Of a DNA stretch of 64,000 bases, positions 53,020 through 63,222 are shown in pieces. A model generated the notes under the pieces. That model saw only the letters and a program-made list of their open reading frames with translations. It ran no database searches and had not been told where the DNA came from. Positions within the stretch are counted from its first letter, which is position 1. Each line of letters begins with the position of its first letter. This DNA is from an uncultured Dorea sp. (GTDB lineage Bacteria > Bacillota > Clostridia > Lachnospirales > Lachnospiraceae), in assembly GCA_910577685.1 (NCBI GenBank), contig CAJTOH010000016.1, forward strand, positions 1 to 64,000, in the 5' to 3' direction. The position numbers and the translations under genes are program-made.

Positions 53020-54339
53020 ATGAGAATTCAGGAAGCTATGACGATGTACGAGAAGTTGAATATACTAACGGACGCCGCAAAGTATGACGTGGCGTGTACT
53101 TCCAGCGGTACGGAGCGTAAAAGTGACGGCACTGGTATAGGAAGCTGCGAGCTGTCGGGAATCTGCCACAGTTTTTCGGCGGATGGGAGATGCATCTCTC
53201 TGCTCAAGATCCTTTTTACGAACGAGTGTATCTATGACTGTAAGTATTGCGTCAACCGCAGAAGCAATGATGTGGCGCGGGCTTCTTTTACGCCCGATGA
53301 GGTATGTACGCTTACGATGGAATTCTATCGGAGGAATTATATAGAAGGGTTATTCTTGAGTTCAGGTATTTTGAACAGCCCGGATTACACCATGGAGCTT
53401 CTCTACGCTACGCTTTACCGTTTGAGGAAGGAACATCATTTTCAGGGATATATCCATGTGAAGGCGATACCCGGGGCGAATCAGGAGCTGATTCACAGGA
53501 CGGGCTTTCTGGCGGACAGGATGAGCGTGAATCTTGAGCTTCCTACGGCGGAGAGTTTGAGGCTTTTGGCGCCCCACAAGACTAGGAAGAATATACTGGC
53601 GCCCATGCGGCTGGTGCAGAACAGGATGTCGGAGAATAAGCAGGAGATTCAGTTATACCGTAATGCGCCCCGGTTTGTTCCGGCAGGACAGAGTACGCAG
53701 ATGATTATAGGAGCGACGCCGGAGACGGACTATCAGATCATACAGGTGGCGGAATCCCTATACCAGAAGTTTGAACTAAAGAGGGTATTCTATTCTGCTT
53801 TCGTGCACGTCAACGAAGACAGCGCCCTTCCGGCAAGGACGGGAGAAGGTCCGCCTCTTTTGCGGGAGCACCGTCTATATCAGGCGGACTGGCTGTTAAG
53901 GTATTATCATTTTCAGGCAGATGAACTTTTGTCGGAGGAGAATCCGAATTTTAATGTAGTGTTCGACCCGAAATGCAACTGGGCGCTTAAGCATCTGGAA
54001 GAGTTTCCTGTGGAGGTGAACCGGGCGGAATATAAGACGCTGCTCCGTGTGCCTGGGATTGGTTATAAGTCGGCTGTGCGTATTGTAAAGGCGAGGCGGC
54101 TGGGACTGTTGGATTTTGCAGATCTTAAGAAGATCGGGGTGGTGCTTAAGCGTGCATTGTACTTTATTACCTGTAACGGCAGGATGATGTATCCTACGAA
54201 GATAGACGAGGATTATATAACGAGGAATCTCCTAAGCGCAGGGGAGAAGCTGCCTTCGGAAGTGACGGGTATGGGATATCGCCAGATTTCCCTGTTTGAT
54301 GACGTGAGATTCGGTAACTGCAGCGAGATGGCACTGTGA
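53020..54339 (+). CDS. Putative DNA modification/repair radical SAM protein (UDG-linked type)
   Basis: A 439-residue radical SAM enzyme. The cluster cysteines are in NECIYDCKYCVNRR (about 69-82, Cx3Cx2C), and the C-terminus has a helix-hairpin-helix (RVPGIGYKSAVRIVKARR, about 345-362). This matches the family often found beside uracil-DNA glycosylases and annotated as a putative DNA modification/repair protein. The two LexA boxes upstream support a DNA-damage role. The reaction is unknown. It begins an operon with the DUF4130-type gene. Confidence 0.85.
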   Translation: MRIQEAMTMYEKLNILTDAAKYDVACTSSGTERKSDGTGIGSCELSGICHSFSADGRCISLLKILFTNECIYDCKYCVNRRSNDVARASFTPDEVCTLTMEFYRRNYIEGLFLSSGILNSPDYTMELLYATLYRLRKEHHFQGYIHVKAIPGANQELIHRTGFLADRMSVNLELPTAESLRLLAPHKTRKNILAPMRLVQNRMSENKQEIQLYRNAPRFVPAGQSTQMIIGATPETDYQIIQVAESLYQKFELKRVFYSAFVHVNEDSALPARTGEGPPLLREHRLYQADWLLRYYHFQADELLSEENPNFNVVFDPKCNWALKHLEEFPVEVNRAEYKTLLRVPGIGYKSAVRIVKARRLGLLDFADLKKIGVVLKRALYFITCNGRMMYPTKIDEDYITRNLLSAGEKLPSEVTGMGYRQISLFDDVRFGNCSEMAL

Positions 54340-54368
54340 GAATTGCGCATAGTTTTTGAGGGATGGAT

Positions 54369-55148
54369 ATGAAGACGGTTTATGTGTGTAACGATACGAT
54401 AACAGGTATTTTTTCCGGGATTTATGATGCATGGAAAGCCGGAAAAGGGGAAGAAGATTGTGAGATTGCCCTGCGCGGGATGCTGGATTTCCAGTTGTTC
54501 TGCGATTATGTGGAAGTGGAAGAGACAGAGCATAAGGCGATCGCGGTGGAGGCGTTAATTAGGAAGCACTTGGGAGAACACGCATACGGAGCCATTTACC
54601 ATGCGGCTATGTCGGCGGATAAGGGCAAAGGGGACGCGGTATTAGGGACGATGCTTGCAGCCAGACAGATTCCGGACAGCCGGAAGATCATGGATCACCT
54701 CGGACATCCGAAGGTAGAGAAGGTCTTTGAGCTTGGCAGGAATGTGTTCGGGGAGGCTCATAGTTATAAAGGATTTCTGCGGTTTCGGGAGTTGAAAAAC
54801 GGCGTGCTTTATGCGGAAATTGCGCCAAAGAATCAGGTCTTAACCTGTCTGGCTCCTCATTTTGCCGACCGGCTGCCTGTGGAGAACTGGATGATTCATG
54901 ACAGGAACCATAAGATGTTTGCAGTCCATGAGGCGGGGAAACGGTGGGTGATCGTGTGGGGGGATAAGTTTGACGAGAAGATTTTTGACGACGTGTCTGA
55001 GAAGGAGGAGGAATATGCAAGACTGTGGGCCGGCTTCTGCCGGACGATCGCTATTGAATCCCGCATGAATCCTAAGTGTCAGCGTCAGCATCTCCCTTAC
55101 CGCTACCGATCGGATATGGTGGAATTCACAAATTATAGTAATCCTTAA
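54369..55148 (+). CDS. DUF4130-type probable DNA metabolism protein
   Basis: A 259-residue protein starting MKTVYVCNDTITGIFSGIYDAW and ending with ESRMNPKCQRQHLPYRYRSD, the features of the family that pairs with the radical SAM protein before it. ATG 54369 fits the GAGGG ribosome site better than ATG 54363. The two genes are only 29 bases apart and probably act together. The uracil-DNA glycosylase that sometimes accompanies them is not in the window. Confidence 0.82.
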   Translation: MKTVYVCNDTITGIFSGIYDAWKAGKGEEDCEIALRGMLDFQLFCDYVEVEETEHKAIAVEALIRKHLGEHAYGAIYHAAMSADKGKGDAVLGTMLAARQIPDSRKIMDHLGHPKVEKVFELGRNVFGEAHSYKGFLRFRELKNGVLYAEIAPKNQVLTCLAPHFADRLPVENWMIHDRNHKMFAVHEAGKRWVIVWGDKFDEKIFDDVSEKEEEYARLWAGFCRTIAIESRMNPKCQRQHLPYRYRSDMVEFTNYSNP

Positions 55149-55269
55149 AAAAATGCACTGCAAACGCCTTGTCCATGATATAATACTTTATTGGATGAAC
55201 CCGGATGGGACATATCATATTATGGTTCTGCCCTTAAAGGGCAGTTCGGAGGGGTTGAAATTGGAGTAT

Positions 55270-57699
55270 ATGGATAAGGAAGAGCCGTTGATCCGTATTT
55301 CGGTACGGAATCTGGTAGAATTCGTTCTTCGAAGCGGCGATATTGATAACCGGGCGGCGGGGGCGGACCGGGACGCCATGCTGCTGGGCGGAAAGATCCA
55401 CAGAAAGATCCAAAGGAAGATGGGGGCGGAATATCAGGCGGAGGTACCGCTGAAGCATGAGATTACATGCAGGGGATTTACTTTGGCGGTAGAGGGCCGT
55501 GCAGACGGAATAATCCGGAGGACGGAAGGGATTGTGGTCGATGAGATTAAGGGGATTTTCAGGGAATTGGAATATCTGGAAGAGCCGGTGAAGGTACACT
55601 TAGCCCAAGCGAAGTGCTATGCATATATCTATGCTTACGACCATGAATTGGAAGAGATCGGAGTTCAGATGACATATTGTAATCTGGAATCGGAAGAGAT
55701 CAAACGTTTTCAGAGCGTGTATACCTTCGAGACATTGAAGGCGTGGTTTCTGGAGGTAATCGGACGTTATGAAAAGTGGGCGAGATACCAGATTGAGTGG
55801 AAGGAGAAGCGGGACGCGTCCATTAAGCAGGTTGTGTTCCCCTTTGCGTACAGGGAGGGACAGAAGGAGCTGGTATCTTCCGTATATCGGACAATTCTGC
55901 GCAGGAAGAAGCTGTTTATTCAAGCGCCTACAGGGGTAGGGAAGACCATTTCGACCGTATTTCCGGCTGTGAAGGCAGTGGGGGAAGGGCTGGGGGAGAA
56001 GATCTTCTATTTGACAGCGAAGACGATCACCCGGACAGTGGCGTGGCAGGCGTTTGAGACGCTGCGGGAGCAGTGTCTGCGCATGAAGGTTATTGTGCTT
56101 ACGGCAAAGGAGAAGGTTTGTTTCTGTGAGGAGACGAACTGCAATCCGGATGCGTGTCCCTACGCCAAGGGGCATTTTGACAGGGTTAATGACGCGGTAT
56201 ACGAGTTGATTACATCCTCCGACGAGCTGAATCGGGAGCTTCTGGAGGAACAGGCGAGGAAGTGGAAGGTGTGTCCCCATGAGATGACTCTCGACGTCTC
56301 TGAGTGGGCGGATGCGGTGATCTGCGACTATAATTATGTGTTTGATCCCAACGCCCATCTGAGAAGATTTTTTGGCGAGGGGAATAAAGGGGGATATCTG
56401 TTCCTGATCGACGAGGCGCATAATCTGGTGGAACGGGGAAGGAAGATGTATAGCGCAGAGATCTGCAAAGAGGACTTCCTGCGCATTAAGAAGCTGGTCA
56501 GAGTGAGGGATGGAAAACTGGCGGGAAGATTGGAAGATTGCAACCGGCAGCTTCTTGCTTTGAAGAGAGAGTGCGAGGGCTGTCAGGTGTTGAACAGTGT
56601 TTCTCACGTTTATTTGAAATTAATGTCATTGATGACCGAGATGGAGCGTTTTCTGGAGGAATGTAGGGAAGAGGAGATTCGCAAGGAAGTATTGGAACTG
56701 TATTTCACGGTAAGAATGTTTATTAATGTCCATGACGGGCTGGATGAGAATTACTTGATATACTCGGAGATTGAGGATACGGGAAAGTTCAGGCTCTGCC
56801 TGTTCTGTGTGAATCCGGCAAATTGTCTTAAGGAATTTCTGGATAAGGGGAATAGTACCGTATTCTTTTCTGCGACGCTGCTTCCAATTCATTATTATAA
56901 GAAGCTTCTCAGTACATCGAAGGAGGATTATGCGATTTATGCGGAATCCCCCTTTGATCCGAAGAAGAGGAGGCTCCTCCTTGGAACGGATGTCAGCACG
57001 AAATATACAAGACGGAGCAGAGAGATGTATAGACGGTACGCAAGGTATCTGATACAAACGGCTCATGGGAAAGCAGGAAATTATATGGCTTTTTTCCCTT
57101 CCTATCAATTCATGGAGGAAGTTTATGAGGAATTCCTCGGTATTCTTGCAGATGAAGAGGAAGGTAAGGCGGAGGATATCGAATATGTAATGCAGTCCCG
57201 CCATATGACGGAGGAGGCGAGAGAGATCTTCCTTGAGAATTTCGGGGAATCCCGCAGGAACAGTCTGGTGGGGTTCTGTGTGATGGGAGGTATTTTTTCG
57301 GAGGGTATCGACCTTGCGCAGGACCAGCTCATTGGAGCGGTGATTGTCGGTACGGGGCTTCCGCAGGTATGCCGGGAGAGGGAATTATTGAAGTCCTATT
57401 TTGATGCCCATGGTTATCGGGGATTTGATTATGCATACTTATATCCGGGCATGAATAAGGTTCTGCAGTCTGCGGGGAGGGTGATTCGTACCGACGAAGA
57501 CAGAGGCGTGATTCTTTTGCTGGACGAAAGGTTTACCGACGCAAGATATCAGGAGACGTTCCCGCGGGAATGGCGGGAGTATGGGATCTGTTCCGTGGAT
57601 AATGTGACAGGTCAGACGGAGGAGTTTTGGGCGCAGTTTAATGATGCCGGCTCACAAGGAGATATAGCCGGACGACGGACAGATGGAGGGAATTGTTAG
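55270..57699 (+). CDS. ATP-dependent DNA helicase (DinG/XPD type) with a Cas4-like nuclease-type domain
   Basis: About 809 residues. An N-terminal PD-(D/E)xK, Cas4-like part (GGKIHRKIQRK, EGRADGIIRRTEGIVVDEIKG, about 75-95) precedes the superfamily 2 helicase: Walker A QAPTGVGKT (about 217), an iron-sulphur cysteine cluster (VCFCEETNCNPDACPYAKG, then CPHEM), LIDEAHN (about 379) and motif VI QSAGRVIRTDEDRG (about 733). This fits XPD/DinG-type 5'-3' helicases, here with a nuclease-like partner domain. ATG 55270 is chosen because homology-like sequence starts there; an upstream start at 55153 is possible. It probably works with the preceding repair genes. Confidence 0.83.
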   Translation: MDKEEPLIRISVRNLVEFVLRSGDIDNRAAGADRDAMLLGGKIHRKIQRKMGAEYQAEVPLKHEITCRGFTLAVEGRADGIIRRTEGIVVDEIKGIFRELEYLEEPVKVHLAQAKCYAYIYAYDHELEEIGVQMTYCNLESEEIKRFQSVYTFETLKAWFLEVIGRYEKWARYQIEWKEKRDASIKQVVFPFAYREGQKELVSSVYRTILRRKKLFIQAPTGVGKTISTVFPAVKAVGEGLGEKIFYLTAKTITRTVAWQAFETLREQCLRMKVIVLTAKEKVCFCEETNCNPDACPYAKGHFDRVNDAVYELITSSDELNRELLEEQARKWKVCPHEMTLDVSEWADAVICDYNYVFDPNAHLRRFFGEGNKGGYLFLIDEAHNLVERGRKMYSAEICKEDFLRIKKLVRVRDGKLAGRLEDCNRQLLALKRECEGCQVLNSVSHVYLKLMSLMTEMERFLEECREEEIRKEVLELYFTVRMFINVHDGLDENYLIYSEIEDTGKFRLCLFCVNPANCLKEFLDKGNSTVFFSATLLPIHYYKKLLSTSKEDYAIYAESPFDPKKRRLLLGTDVSTKYTRRSREMYRRYARYLIQTAHGKAGNYMAFFPSYQFMEEVYEEFLGILADEEEGKAEDIEYVMQSRHMTEEAREIFLENFGESRRNSLVGFCVMGGIFSEGIDLAQDQLIGAVIVGTGLPQVCRERELLKSYFDAHGYRGFDYAYLYPGMNKVLQSAGRVIRTDEDRGVILLLDERFTDARYQETFPREWREYGICSVDNVTGQTEEFWAQFNDAGSQGDIAGRRTDGGNC

Positions 57700-57703
57700 G
57701 AAT

Positions 57704-58456
57704 ATGATAAAAAAGGAAGGAACAGGAAGGCGTCTTGCGGCTCGTCTTGCGGCGTCCCTTGCGATGCTGCTGGCGATCTTAGCGATGCTTCTGACCAGTT
57801 TTCAACTGGCGATCTATGGAGATTCGGATTATAAATTCTACGAGAAAGAATATCGGAAATACCGGGTTACGGACGCCCTTGATATGAAGCTTGCGGATGT
57901 CATGAAGGTTACGGATTACATGATGGATTATCTGATTGGCAGGGAAGAGGAGCTGTCCGTTGTAACTGAGGTAGACGGCAGGACGCAGGATTTTTTCAAC
58001 GAACAGGACAGATTTCATATGGGAGAAGTGCGGGATCTGTTCTTGGGAGGTTTGAAGCTGCGCAACGTGTGCGCCGTGCTTGCAGCGCTTCTGATTCTGG
58101 GGTTAATTGTCACGAAGGAAGATTGCAGGTCCCTTCTTCCGAAGGCTTATTTCGGCGCGGTCATTGTATTGTTTGCTGTAAGCGCCCTGCTTGCGGCTGC
58201 ATTTACCGCGGACTTTACGCGCTGCTTTACGATCTTTCACGAGATTTTTTTTGACAATGACCTGTGGATGTTTAATCCCAGTGAAGATTACATGATCCGT
58301 ATGCTTCCGGAAGGGTTCTTTTCCGATATGGTTGTCAGGATCGGATTGATATTTATGGCGATGGTCTTTGGGGTGGGAATAGGACTTGCAATTTGGAGAA
58401 AATATGTAAATCATAAAGAAAAAATGGTTATATTAACTAAAAATATGATACAATGA
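57704..58456 (+). CDS. DUF1461 (TIGR01906-type) membrane protein
   Basis: A 250-residue integral membrane protein with four or five spans (about 15-38, 120-140, 150-175, 215-235). The motif FHEIFFDNDLWMFNPSEDYM then MLPEGFF is characteristic of the DUF1461 family. Its function is not known. It starts just after the helicase stop; ATG 57683 is an alternative that would overlap the helicase. Confidence 0.78.
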   Translation: MIKKEGTGRRLAARLAASLAMLLAILAMLLTSFQLAIYGDSDYKFYEKEYRKYRVTDALDMKLADVMKVTDYMMDYLIGREEELSVVTEVDGRTQDFFNEQDRFHMGEVRDLFLGGLKLRNVCAVLAALLILGLIVTKEDCRSLLPKAYFGAVIVLFAVSALLAAAFTADFTRCFTIFHEIFFDNDLWMFNPSEDYMIRMLPEGFFSDMVVRIGLIFMAMVFGVGIGLAIWRKYVNHKEKMVILTKNMIQ

Positions 58457-58544
58457 GATAGCGCACATACGCGTGCATTGTCATCGGCCGGTCGGCCGGC
58501 GGCATATAAGAACAGCAGCAAAAACCAGGTATGGAGGAGAAGGT

Positions 58545-61500
58545 ATGGGCAGAGTAAGACGAGTGTATGTAGAGAAAAAAGTTGGCTTTGGAGTACAGGC
58601 GCAGGATCTTCAGCATGAGATCGGCGGTTATCTCGGTATTCAGGATGTAGAGAAAGTACGCGTCCTGATCCGCTATGATGTGGAAAATATTTCGGATGAG
58701 ACTTTCGAGAAGGCCTGCAGGGGCGTCTTCGCGGAGCCTCCGGTTGATACGCTGTATCAGGAAGAGTTTCCAATGACAGAAGCCTGCCGGGTTTTCTCTG
58801 TGGAATTTTTGCCGGGACAGTTTGACCAGCGTGCAGATTCCGCAATTCAGTGCGTGCAGTTCATCAGGGAGGATGAGCAGCCTGTGATCAAGACGGCTAC
58901 GACGTATGTGATTCGGGGAAAGAACGGGTTGATTTCAGAGGAGGAATTCGAGAGAATTAAGGCGCACTGTATCAATCCGGTTGATTCCAGAGAGACTGGG
59001 ATGGAAAAGCCCGAGACTTTGGTGGTAGAGTTTGACGAGCCGGAAGATGTGAAGACTTTTGACGGTTTCAGAGATATGGAAGAGGGTGAGTTAAAGGAAT
59101 TATACGGTTCTTTGGGACTTGCTATGACTTTTAAGGATTTTCAGCATATTCAGAACTATTTCAAAGAAGAGGAAGATCGGGATCCGACTATGACAGAGAT
59201 CCGCGTTCTTGACACCTATTGGTCCGATCACTGCCGTCATACGACTTTCTCTACGGAGCTTACGGAGGTATCCTTTGGAGAGGGAGACTATCGGGAACCT
59301 ATGGAGGCGGCTTATCGGCAATATCTGGAGGATCACAGCGAGATCTTCAAGGGAAGAGAGGACAAGTTTGTGTGTCTGATGGATCTGGCTCTGATGGCGA
59401 TGCGGAAGTTGAAGAAGGAAGGAAAGTTAGACGATCAGGAAGAATCCGACGAGATCAACGCCTGCAGTATCGTTGTGCCGGTCAAAGTGGACGGTGTGGA
59501 GGAAGAGTGGCTTGTGAACTTCAAGAACGAGACCCACAATCATCCCACAGAGATTGAGCCTTTCGGAGGCGCCGCCACCTGCCTTGGAGGGGCTATCCGG
59601 GATCCCCTGTCAGGCCGTACCTACGTCTATCAGGCAATGCGCGTGACAGGCGCGGCAGATCCTACCGTATCTGTTGATGATACGATGAAGGGAAAACTTC
59701 CTCAGAAGAAGCTGGTGCGCGAAGCTGCTCACGGTTATAGTTCCTACGGCAATCAGATCGGGCTGGCGACCGGGGCCGTGAAGGAGATCTACCATCCTAA
59801 TTATGTGGCTAAGCGCATGGAGATTGGAGCCGTGTTAGGGGCTGCGCCGAGGCGTGCCGTGATCCGGGAGACTTCCGATCCGGGAGATATCATCATTCTG
59901 CTTGGGGGACGTACCGGACGGGACGGCTGCGGCGGCGCTACCGGTTCTTCAAAGGTGCATACGGAGGAATCCACTAAGACCTGCGGCGCGGAGGTACAGA
60001 AGGGCAATCCGCCGACAGAGCGTAAGATCCAGCGTCTGTTCCGCCGTGAGGAGGTCAGCAGGCTGATTAAGAAATGTAATGATTTCGGGGCCGGAGGAGT
60101 GTCTGTTGCCATCGGAGAGTTGGCGGACGGCCTGCGTGTGGATCTGGATAAGGTTCCCAAGAAGTATGCGGGACTTGACGGAACGGAGATCGCGATCTCG
60201 GAATCTCAGGAGCGTATGGCCGTGGTTGTGGATCCGAAGAATGTTGATGAATTCATGGGATATGCCAAGGAAGAGAACCTGGAGTCTACCTGTGTGGCAG
60301 TCGTGACAGAGGAGCCGAGGCTTGTGCTGTCCTGGAGGGGCAGGGAGATTGTGAATCTTTCCCGTGCATTTCTGGATACGAACGGAGCGCATCAGGAGAC
60401 AAAGGTTGCGGTCGATATCCCCAGCAGGAAGAACAGTATTCTTGTGCGTGAAGAAGTGGGGGATGTGAGGGAACGTTGGATGTCTATGCTGAAAGACCTG
60501 AACGTTTGCTCTCAGAAAGGGCTTGTGGAGATGTTCGACGGATCCATCGGCGCGGCTTCTGTGTTCATGCCCCACGGAGGAAAGTACCAGTTGACGGAAA
60601 CGCAGGCCATGGTTGCGAAGCTTCCTGTTCCCAAGGGAGATTGCGATACGGTAACCATGATGAGTTACGGGTTTGATCCATATCTGTCAACTTGGAGTCC
60701 ATACCATGGAGCAATCTATGCCGTGACCGAATCAGTGGCGAAGATTGTTGCGGCCGGCGGCGACTATCGTAAGATTCGGTTTACATTTCAGGAATATTTC
60801 CGCCGTATGACGGAGGATCCGCATAGATGGAGTCAGCCGTTTGCGGCGCTTCTGGGAGCGTACCATGCGCAGCTTGGATTCGGCCTGCCTTCCATTGGAG
60901 GCAAAGACAGTATGTCGGGAACCTTTGAGGATATTGACGTACCGCCGACGCTGGTTTCGTTTGCCGTGGATGTAGCCCGGGAGAAGGATATTATTACGCC
61001 GGAACTAAAACAGGCCGGCAGTAAGCTGATCTGGCTGCGGATCATGACGGACGAGTACGATATACCCGTATATGAACAGGTAATGGAGCAGTACGGCAAA
61101 TTTACTCAGGATATCCGTGAGGGAAGGATTCGGTCAGCCTATGCGCTTGACAGGCATGGAATCGCGGCTGCGGTCAGCAAGATGGCGTTTGGAAACGGGA
61201 TGGGCGTTAAGATCGAGCATAACGTAGACGAGAGGGATCTGTTTACCCCGTCGTTCGGCGATATCATAGCGGAGGTTCCGGCAGAAAAAGTCGGGGAGCT
61301 TCGTATTACGTACACCGTGATCGGCGAGGTCACGGATGACGCGGCATTTTCTTATAGGGATGTCAGGATTGAGGCGGCAGACGCAAAGGAAGCATGGAAG
61401 GGAACCCTTGAGAAGGTATTTCCGACGAACTCCAACGCCCAGGGGCAGGAGGAGAAGGTTGAGAAGGGGCTGTATGACGCGAAGGAGGTCCATATCTGTA

Positions 61501-62312
61501 ACCGCAAGATTGGGGTGCCGACCGTATTTATTCCGGTCTTTCCGGGGACGAACTGTGAGTATGACAGTGCAAAGGCATTTGAGAGGGCGGGAGCCAGGAC
61601 GATTGTCCGGGTGTTCCGCAATATGAGCGCAGAGGACATTCTGGATTCCGTGAGCGTCTTCGAGAAGGCTATCGACCAGTCGCAGATCATTATGTTCCCG
61701 GGGGGCTTCAGCGCGGGCGACGAGCCGGACGGTTCGGCTAAGTTCTTCGCAACCGCATTCCAGAATGTGAAGATGAAGGAAGCGGTTGAGCGTCTCTTGA
61801 ACGAGAGGGACGGTCTGGCGCTTGGAATCTGCAACGGTTTCCAGACCCTTGTAAAACTTGGACTGCTTCCAAAGGGAGCGATTACGGGACAAAATGAAGA
61901 TTCACCGACTCTTACCTATAATACTATCGGGCGTCATATTTCTAAGATGGTGTATACAAAGGTGGTTTCCAATAAGTCGCCGTGGCTTTTGCAGGCAAAG
62001 CTTGGCGGGGTATATGTCAATCCTGCGTCCAATGGAGAGGGACGTTTTGTGGCGAATTCCGAGTGGATTGAAAAGCTTTTTGCCAATGGGCAGGTGGCTA
62101 CCCAGTATTGTGATCCCGATGGGAATATCACGCTGAACGAGGAGTGGAATGTCAATGGTTCCTACTGTGCGGTTGAGGGGATTACCAGTCCGGACGGACG
62201 GGTATTCGGTAAGATGGCACATTCGGAGAGACGTGGAAGGTCTGTGGCCGTGAATATTTACGGCGAACAGGATCTAAAGATCTTTGAGTCAGGAGTTGCG
62301 TATTTTAAATAG
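58545..62312 (+). CDS. purL: Phosphoribosylformylglycinamidine synthase, single-chain
   Basis: A 1255-residue large PurL, which converts FGAR to FGAM in purine synthesis with glutamine and ATP. The N-terminal part has the PurS-like domain and NETHNHPTEIEPFGGAATCLGG (about 330), then two AIRS-type domains. The C-terminus is a class I glutaminase with FPGTNCEYDSAKAF and the nucleophile cysteine in ALGICNGFQTLV (about 1094). ATG 58545 follows TATGGAGGAGAAGG. Monofunctional large PurL is usual in Clostridia and Proteobacteria, whereas Bacillus splits it into PurSQL. Confidence 0.93.
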   Translation: MGRVRRVYVEKKVGFGVQAQDLQHEIGGYLGIQDVEKVRVLIRYDVENISDETFEKACRGVFAEPPVDTLYQEEFPMTEACRVFSVEFLPGQFDQRADSAIQCVQFIREDEQPVIKTATTYVIRGKNGLISEEEFERIKAHCINPVDSRETGMEKPETLVVEFDEPEDVKTFDGFRDMEEGELKELYGSLGLAMTFKDFQHIQNYFKEEEDRDPTMTEIRVLDTYWSDHCRHTTFSTELTEVSFGEGDYREPMEAAYRQYLEDHSEIFKGREDKFVCLMDLALMAMRKLKKEGKLDDQEESDEINACSIVVPVKVDGVEEEWLVNFKNETHNHPTEIEPFGGAATCLGGAIRDPLSGRTYVYQAMRVTGAADPTVSVDDTMKGKLPQKKLVREAAHGYSSYGNQIGLATGAVKEIYHPNYVAKRMEIGAVLGAAPRRAVIRETSDPGDIIILLGGRTGRDGCGGATGSSKVHTEESTKTCGAEVQKGNPPTERKIQRLFRREEVSRLIKKCNDFGAGGVSVAIGELADGLRVDLDKVPKKYAGLDGTEIAISESQERMAVVVDPKNVDEFMGYAKEENLESTCVAVVTEEPRLVLSWRGREIVNLSRAFLDTNGAHQETKVAVDIPSRKNSILVREEVGDVRERWMSMLKDLNVCSQKGLVEMFDGSIGAASVFMPHGGKYQLTETQAMVAKLPVPKGDCDTVTMMSYGFDPYLSTWSPYHGAIYAVTESVAKIVAAGGDYRKIRFTFQEYFRRMTEDPHRWSQPFAALLGAYHAQLGFGLPSIGGKDSMSGTFEDIDVPPTLVSFAVDVAREKDIITPELKQAGSKLIWLRIMTDEYDIPVYEQVMEQYGKFTQDIREGRIRSAYALDRHGIAAAVSKMAFGNGMGVKIEHNVDERDLFTPSFGDIIAEVPAEKVGELRITYTVIGEVTDDAAFSYRDVRIEAADAKEAWKGTLEKVFPTNSNAQGQEEKVEKGLYDAKEVHICNRKIGVPTVFIPVFPGTNCEYDSAKAFERAGARTIVRVFRNMSAEDILDSVSVFEKAIDQSQIIMFPGGFSAGDEPDGSAKFFATAFQNVKMKEAVERLLNERDGLALGICNGFQTLVKLGLLPKGAITGQNEDSPTLTYNTIGRHISKMVYTKVVSNKSPWLLQAKLGGVYVNPASNGEGRFVANSEWIEKLFANGQVATQYCDPDGNITLNEEWNVNGSYCAVEGITSPDGRVFGKMAHSERRGRSVAVNIYGEQDLKIFESGVAYFK

Positions 62313-62319
62313 CAGGAAG

Positions 62320-62351
62320 GGGCTGTTTTGGCAGCCCCGTTTTCTTTTGGA
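62320..62351 (+). terminator. Terminator after purL
   Basis: GGGGCTG and CAGCCCC pair around TTTTGG, followed by GTTTTCTTTT. The opposite strand has a related hairpin near 62370-62405 that may serve the convergent PilZ gene. Confidence 0.75.
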
Positions 62352-62410
62352 CATAAAAACAGAGCTGCTGCTTTGGCAGATTATTATCTGCTTTTGCAAC
62401 AGCCCCTTGA

Positions 62411-63022
62411 TTACCACATCTTATTCAACTGCTGTCGGTATACAAACTGACGGACATCTCGTTCTGCACTTTTCGGCAGATTCGCAAACTGACATCCATA
62501 ACCAAAATAATCATCTCGGATGACCGTTTCACGCAACACAGAAGCCTGCATCTCCTGAGGTTTCTTCATGAAGCTATACTCGAATTCAAAGTGTTCGCCT
62601 ATGTCCAGCCTTGTGTTGGTAGTAAGATAGACGCCGCCCACGCTGATATTCTGGATAGTACCGGTGAAGCGTCCGTGATTCTCGGAAATAAAGGTGGATT
62701 CTTTGGCCATCCTTACCCGAAGTTCTTTCTGACGCTGCAGGATCTCGATCATTTCAAGAATCTTACAGTCGGCGATCCATGGCTCTAGTATGTAGGGATC
62801 CGTATTCTTCCGAACTTCGAGTTCGGAAAAAGTCTTGACATAGCCAACCTGACTGTCGCAAAAATCAATCCGAAGCCGGTCGGTATGTTCACTTAGTCCA
62901 CTCTCGTCTTCAAAATGAAGAGTAATCTTATCCTCCATGCATCTAACACGGGCCCTTAACAGAATCTCTGATGCGGAATCCGGTTCATAAACTATGCATG
63001 AGCTGCAATTCTTTAAGATCAT
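62411..63022 (-). CDS. PilZ-domain protein (c-di-GMP effector)
   Basis: A 203-residue protein with an N-terminal YcgR-like part and a C-terminal PilZ domain. The c-di-GMP motifs are the arginine-rich ELRVRMAKES (about 99-108) and NISVGGVYLTT, with GYGCQFANL near the end. It has no output domain beyond these, so it probably binds a partner protein such as a flagellar or synthase component. The start at 63022 has AGGAGG on the minus strand. It faces the sensor gene, whose product might make or sense a signal. Confidence 0.85.
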   Translation of the reverse strand: MILKNCSSCIVYEPDSASEILLRARVRCMEDKITLHFEDESGLSEHTDRLRIDFCDSQVGYVKTFSELEVRKNTDPYILEPWIADCKILEMIEILQRQKELRVRMAKESTFISENHGRFTGTIQNISVGGVYLTTNTRLDIGEHFEFEYSFMKKPQEMQASVLRETVIRDDYFGYGCQFANLPKSAERDVRQFVYRQQLNKMW

Positions 63023-63193
63023 GACTCGAAAAATTCCTCCTTATTTAGAAGTAATCCATTTGGCTAGACTTATTCTATCATGATGATTCATGAATTGCAA
63101 TGACATTTTAAAATAATGGTGACGAATTGTGGACCTGAATTTTTGAAAAAAACATAAGAAATATATAAGAAGCAGAGAAATTTCAGAAATGAA

Positions 63194-63222
63194 TTGATTT
63201 CGTTGGAAGGATTGTTTATAAT
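63194..63222 (+). promoter_or_regulatory. Promoter of the terminal sensor gene
   Basis: TTGATT (63194-63199), 17 bp, TATAAT (63217-63222), about 105 bp before the ATG at 63330. The -10 box is perfect. Confidence 0.6.

Noticed and set aside
55600..56607. Long minus-strand frame opposite the helicase gene
   Set aside because: Shadow of the helicase reading frame; composition not protein-like.
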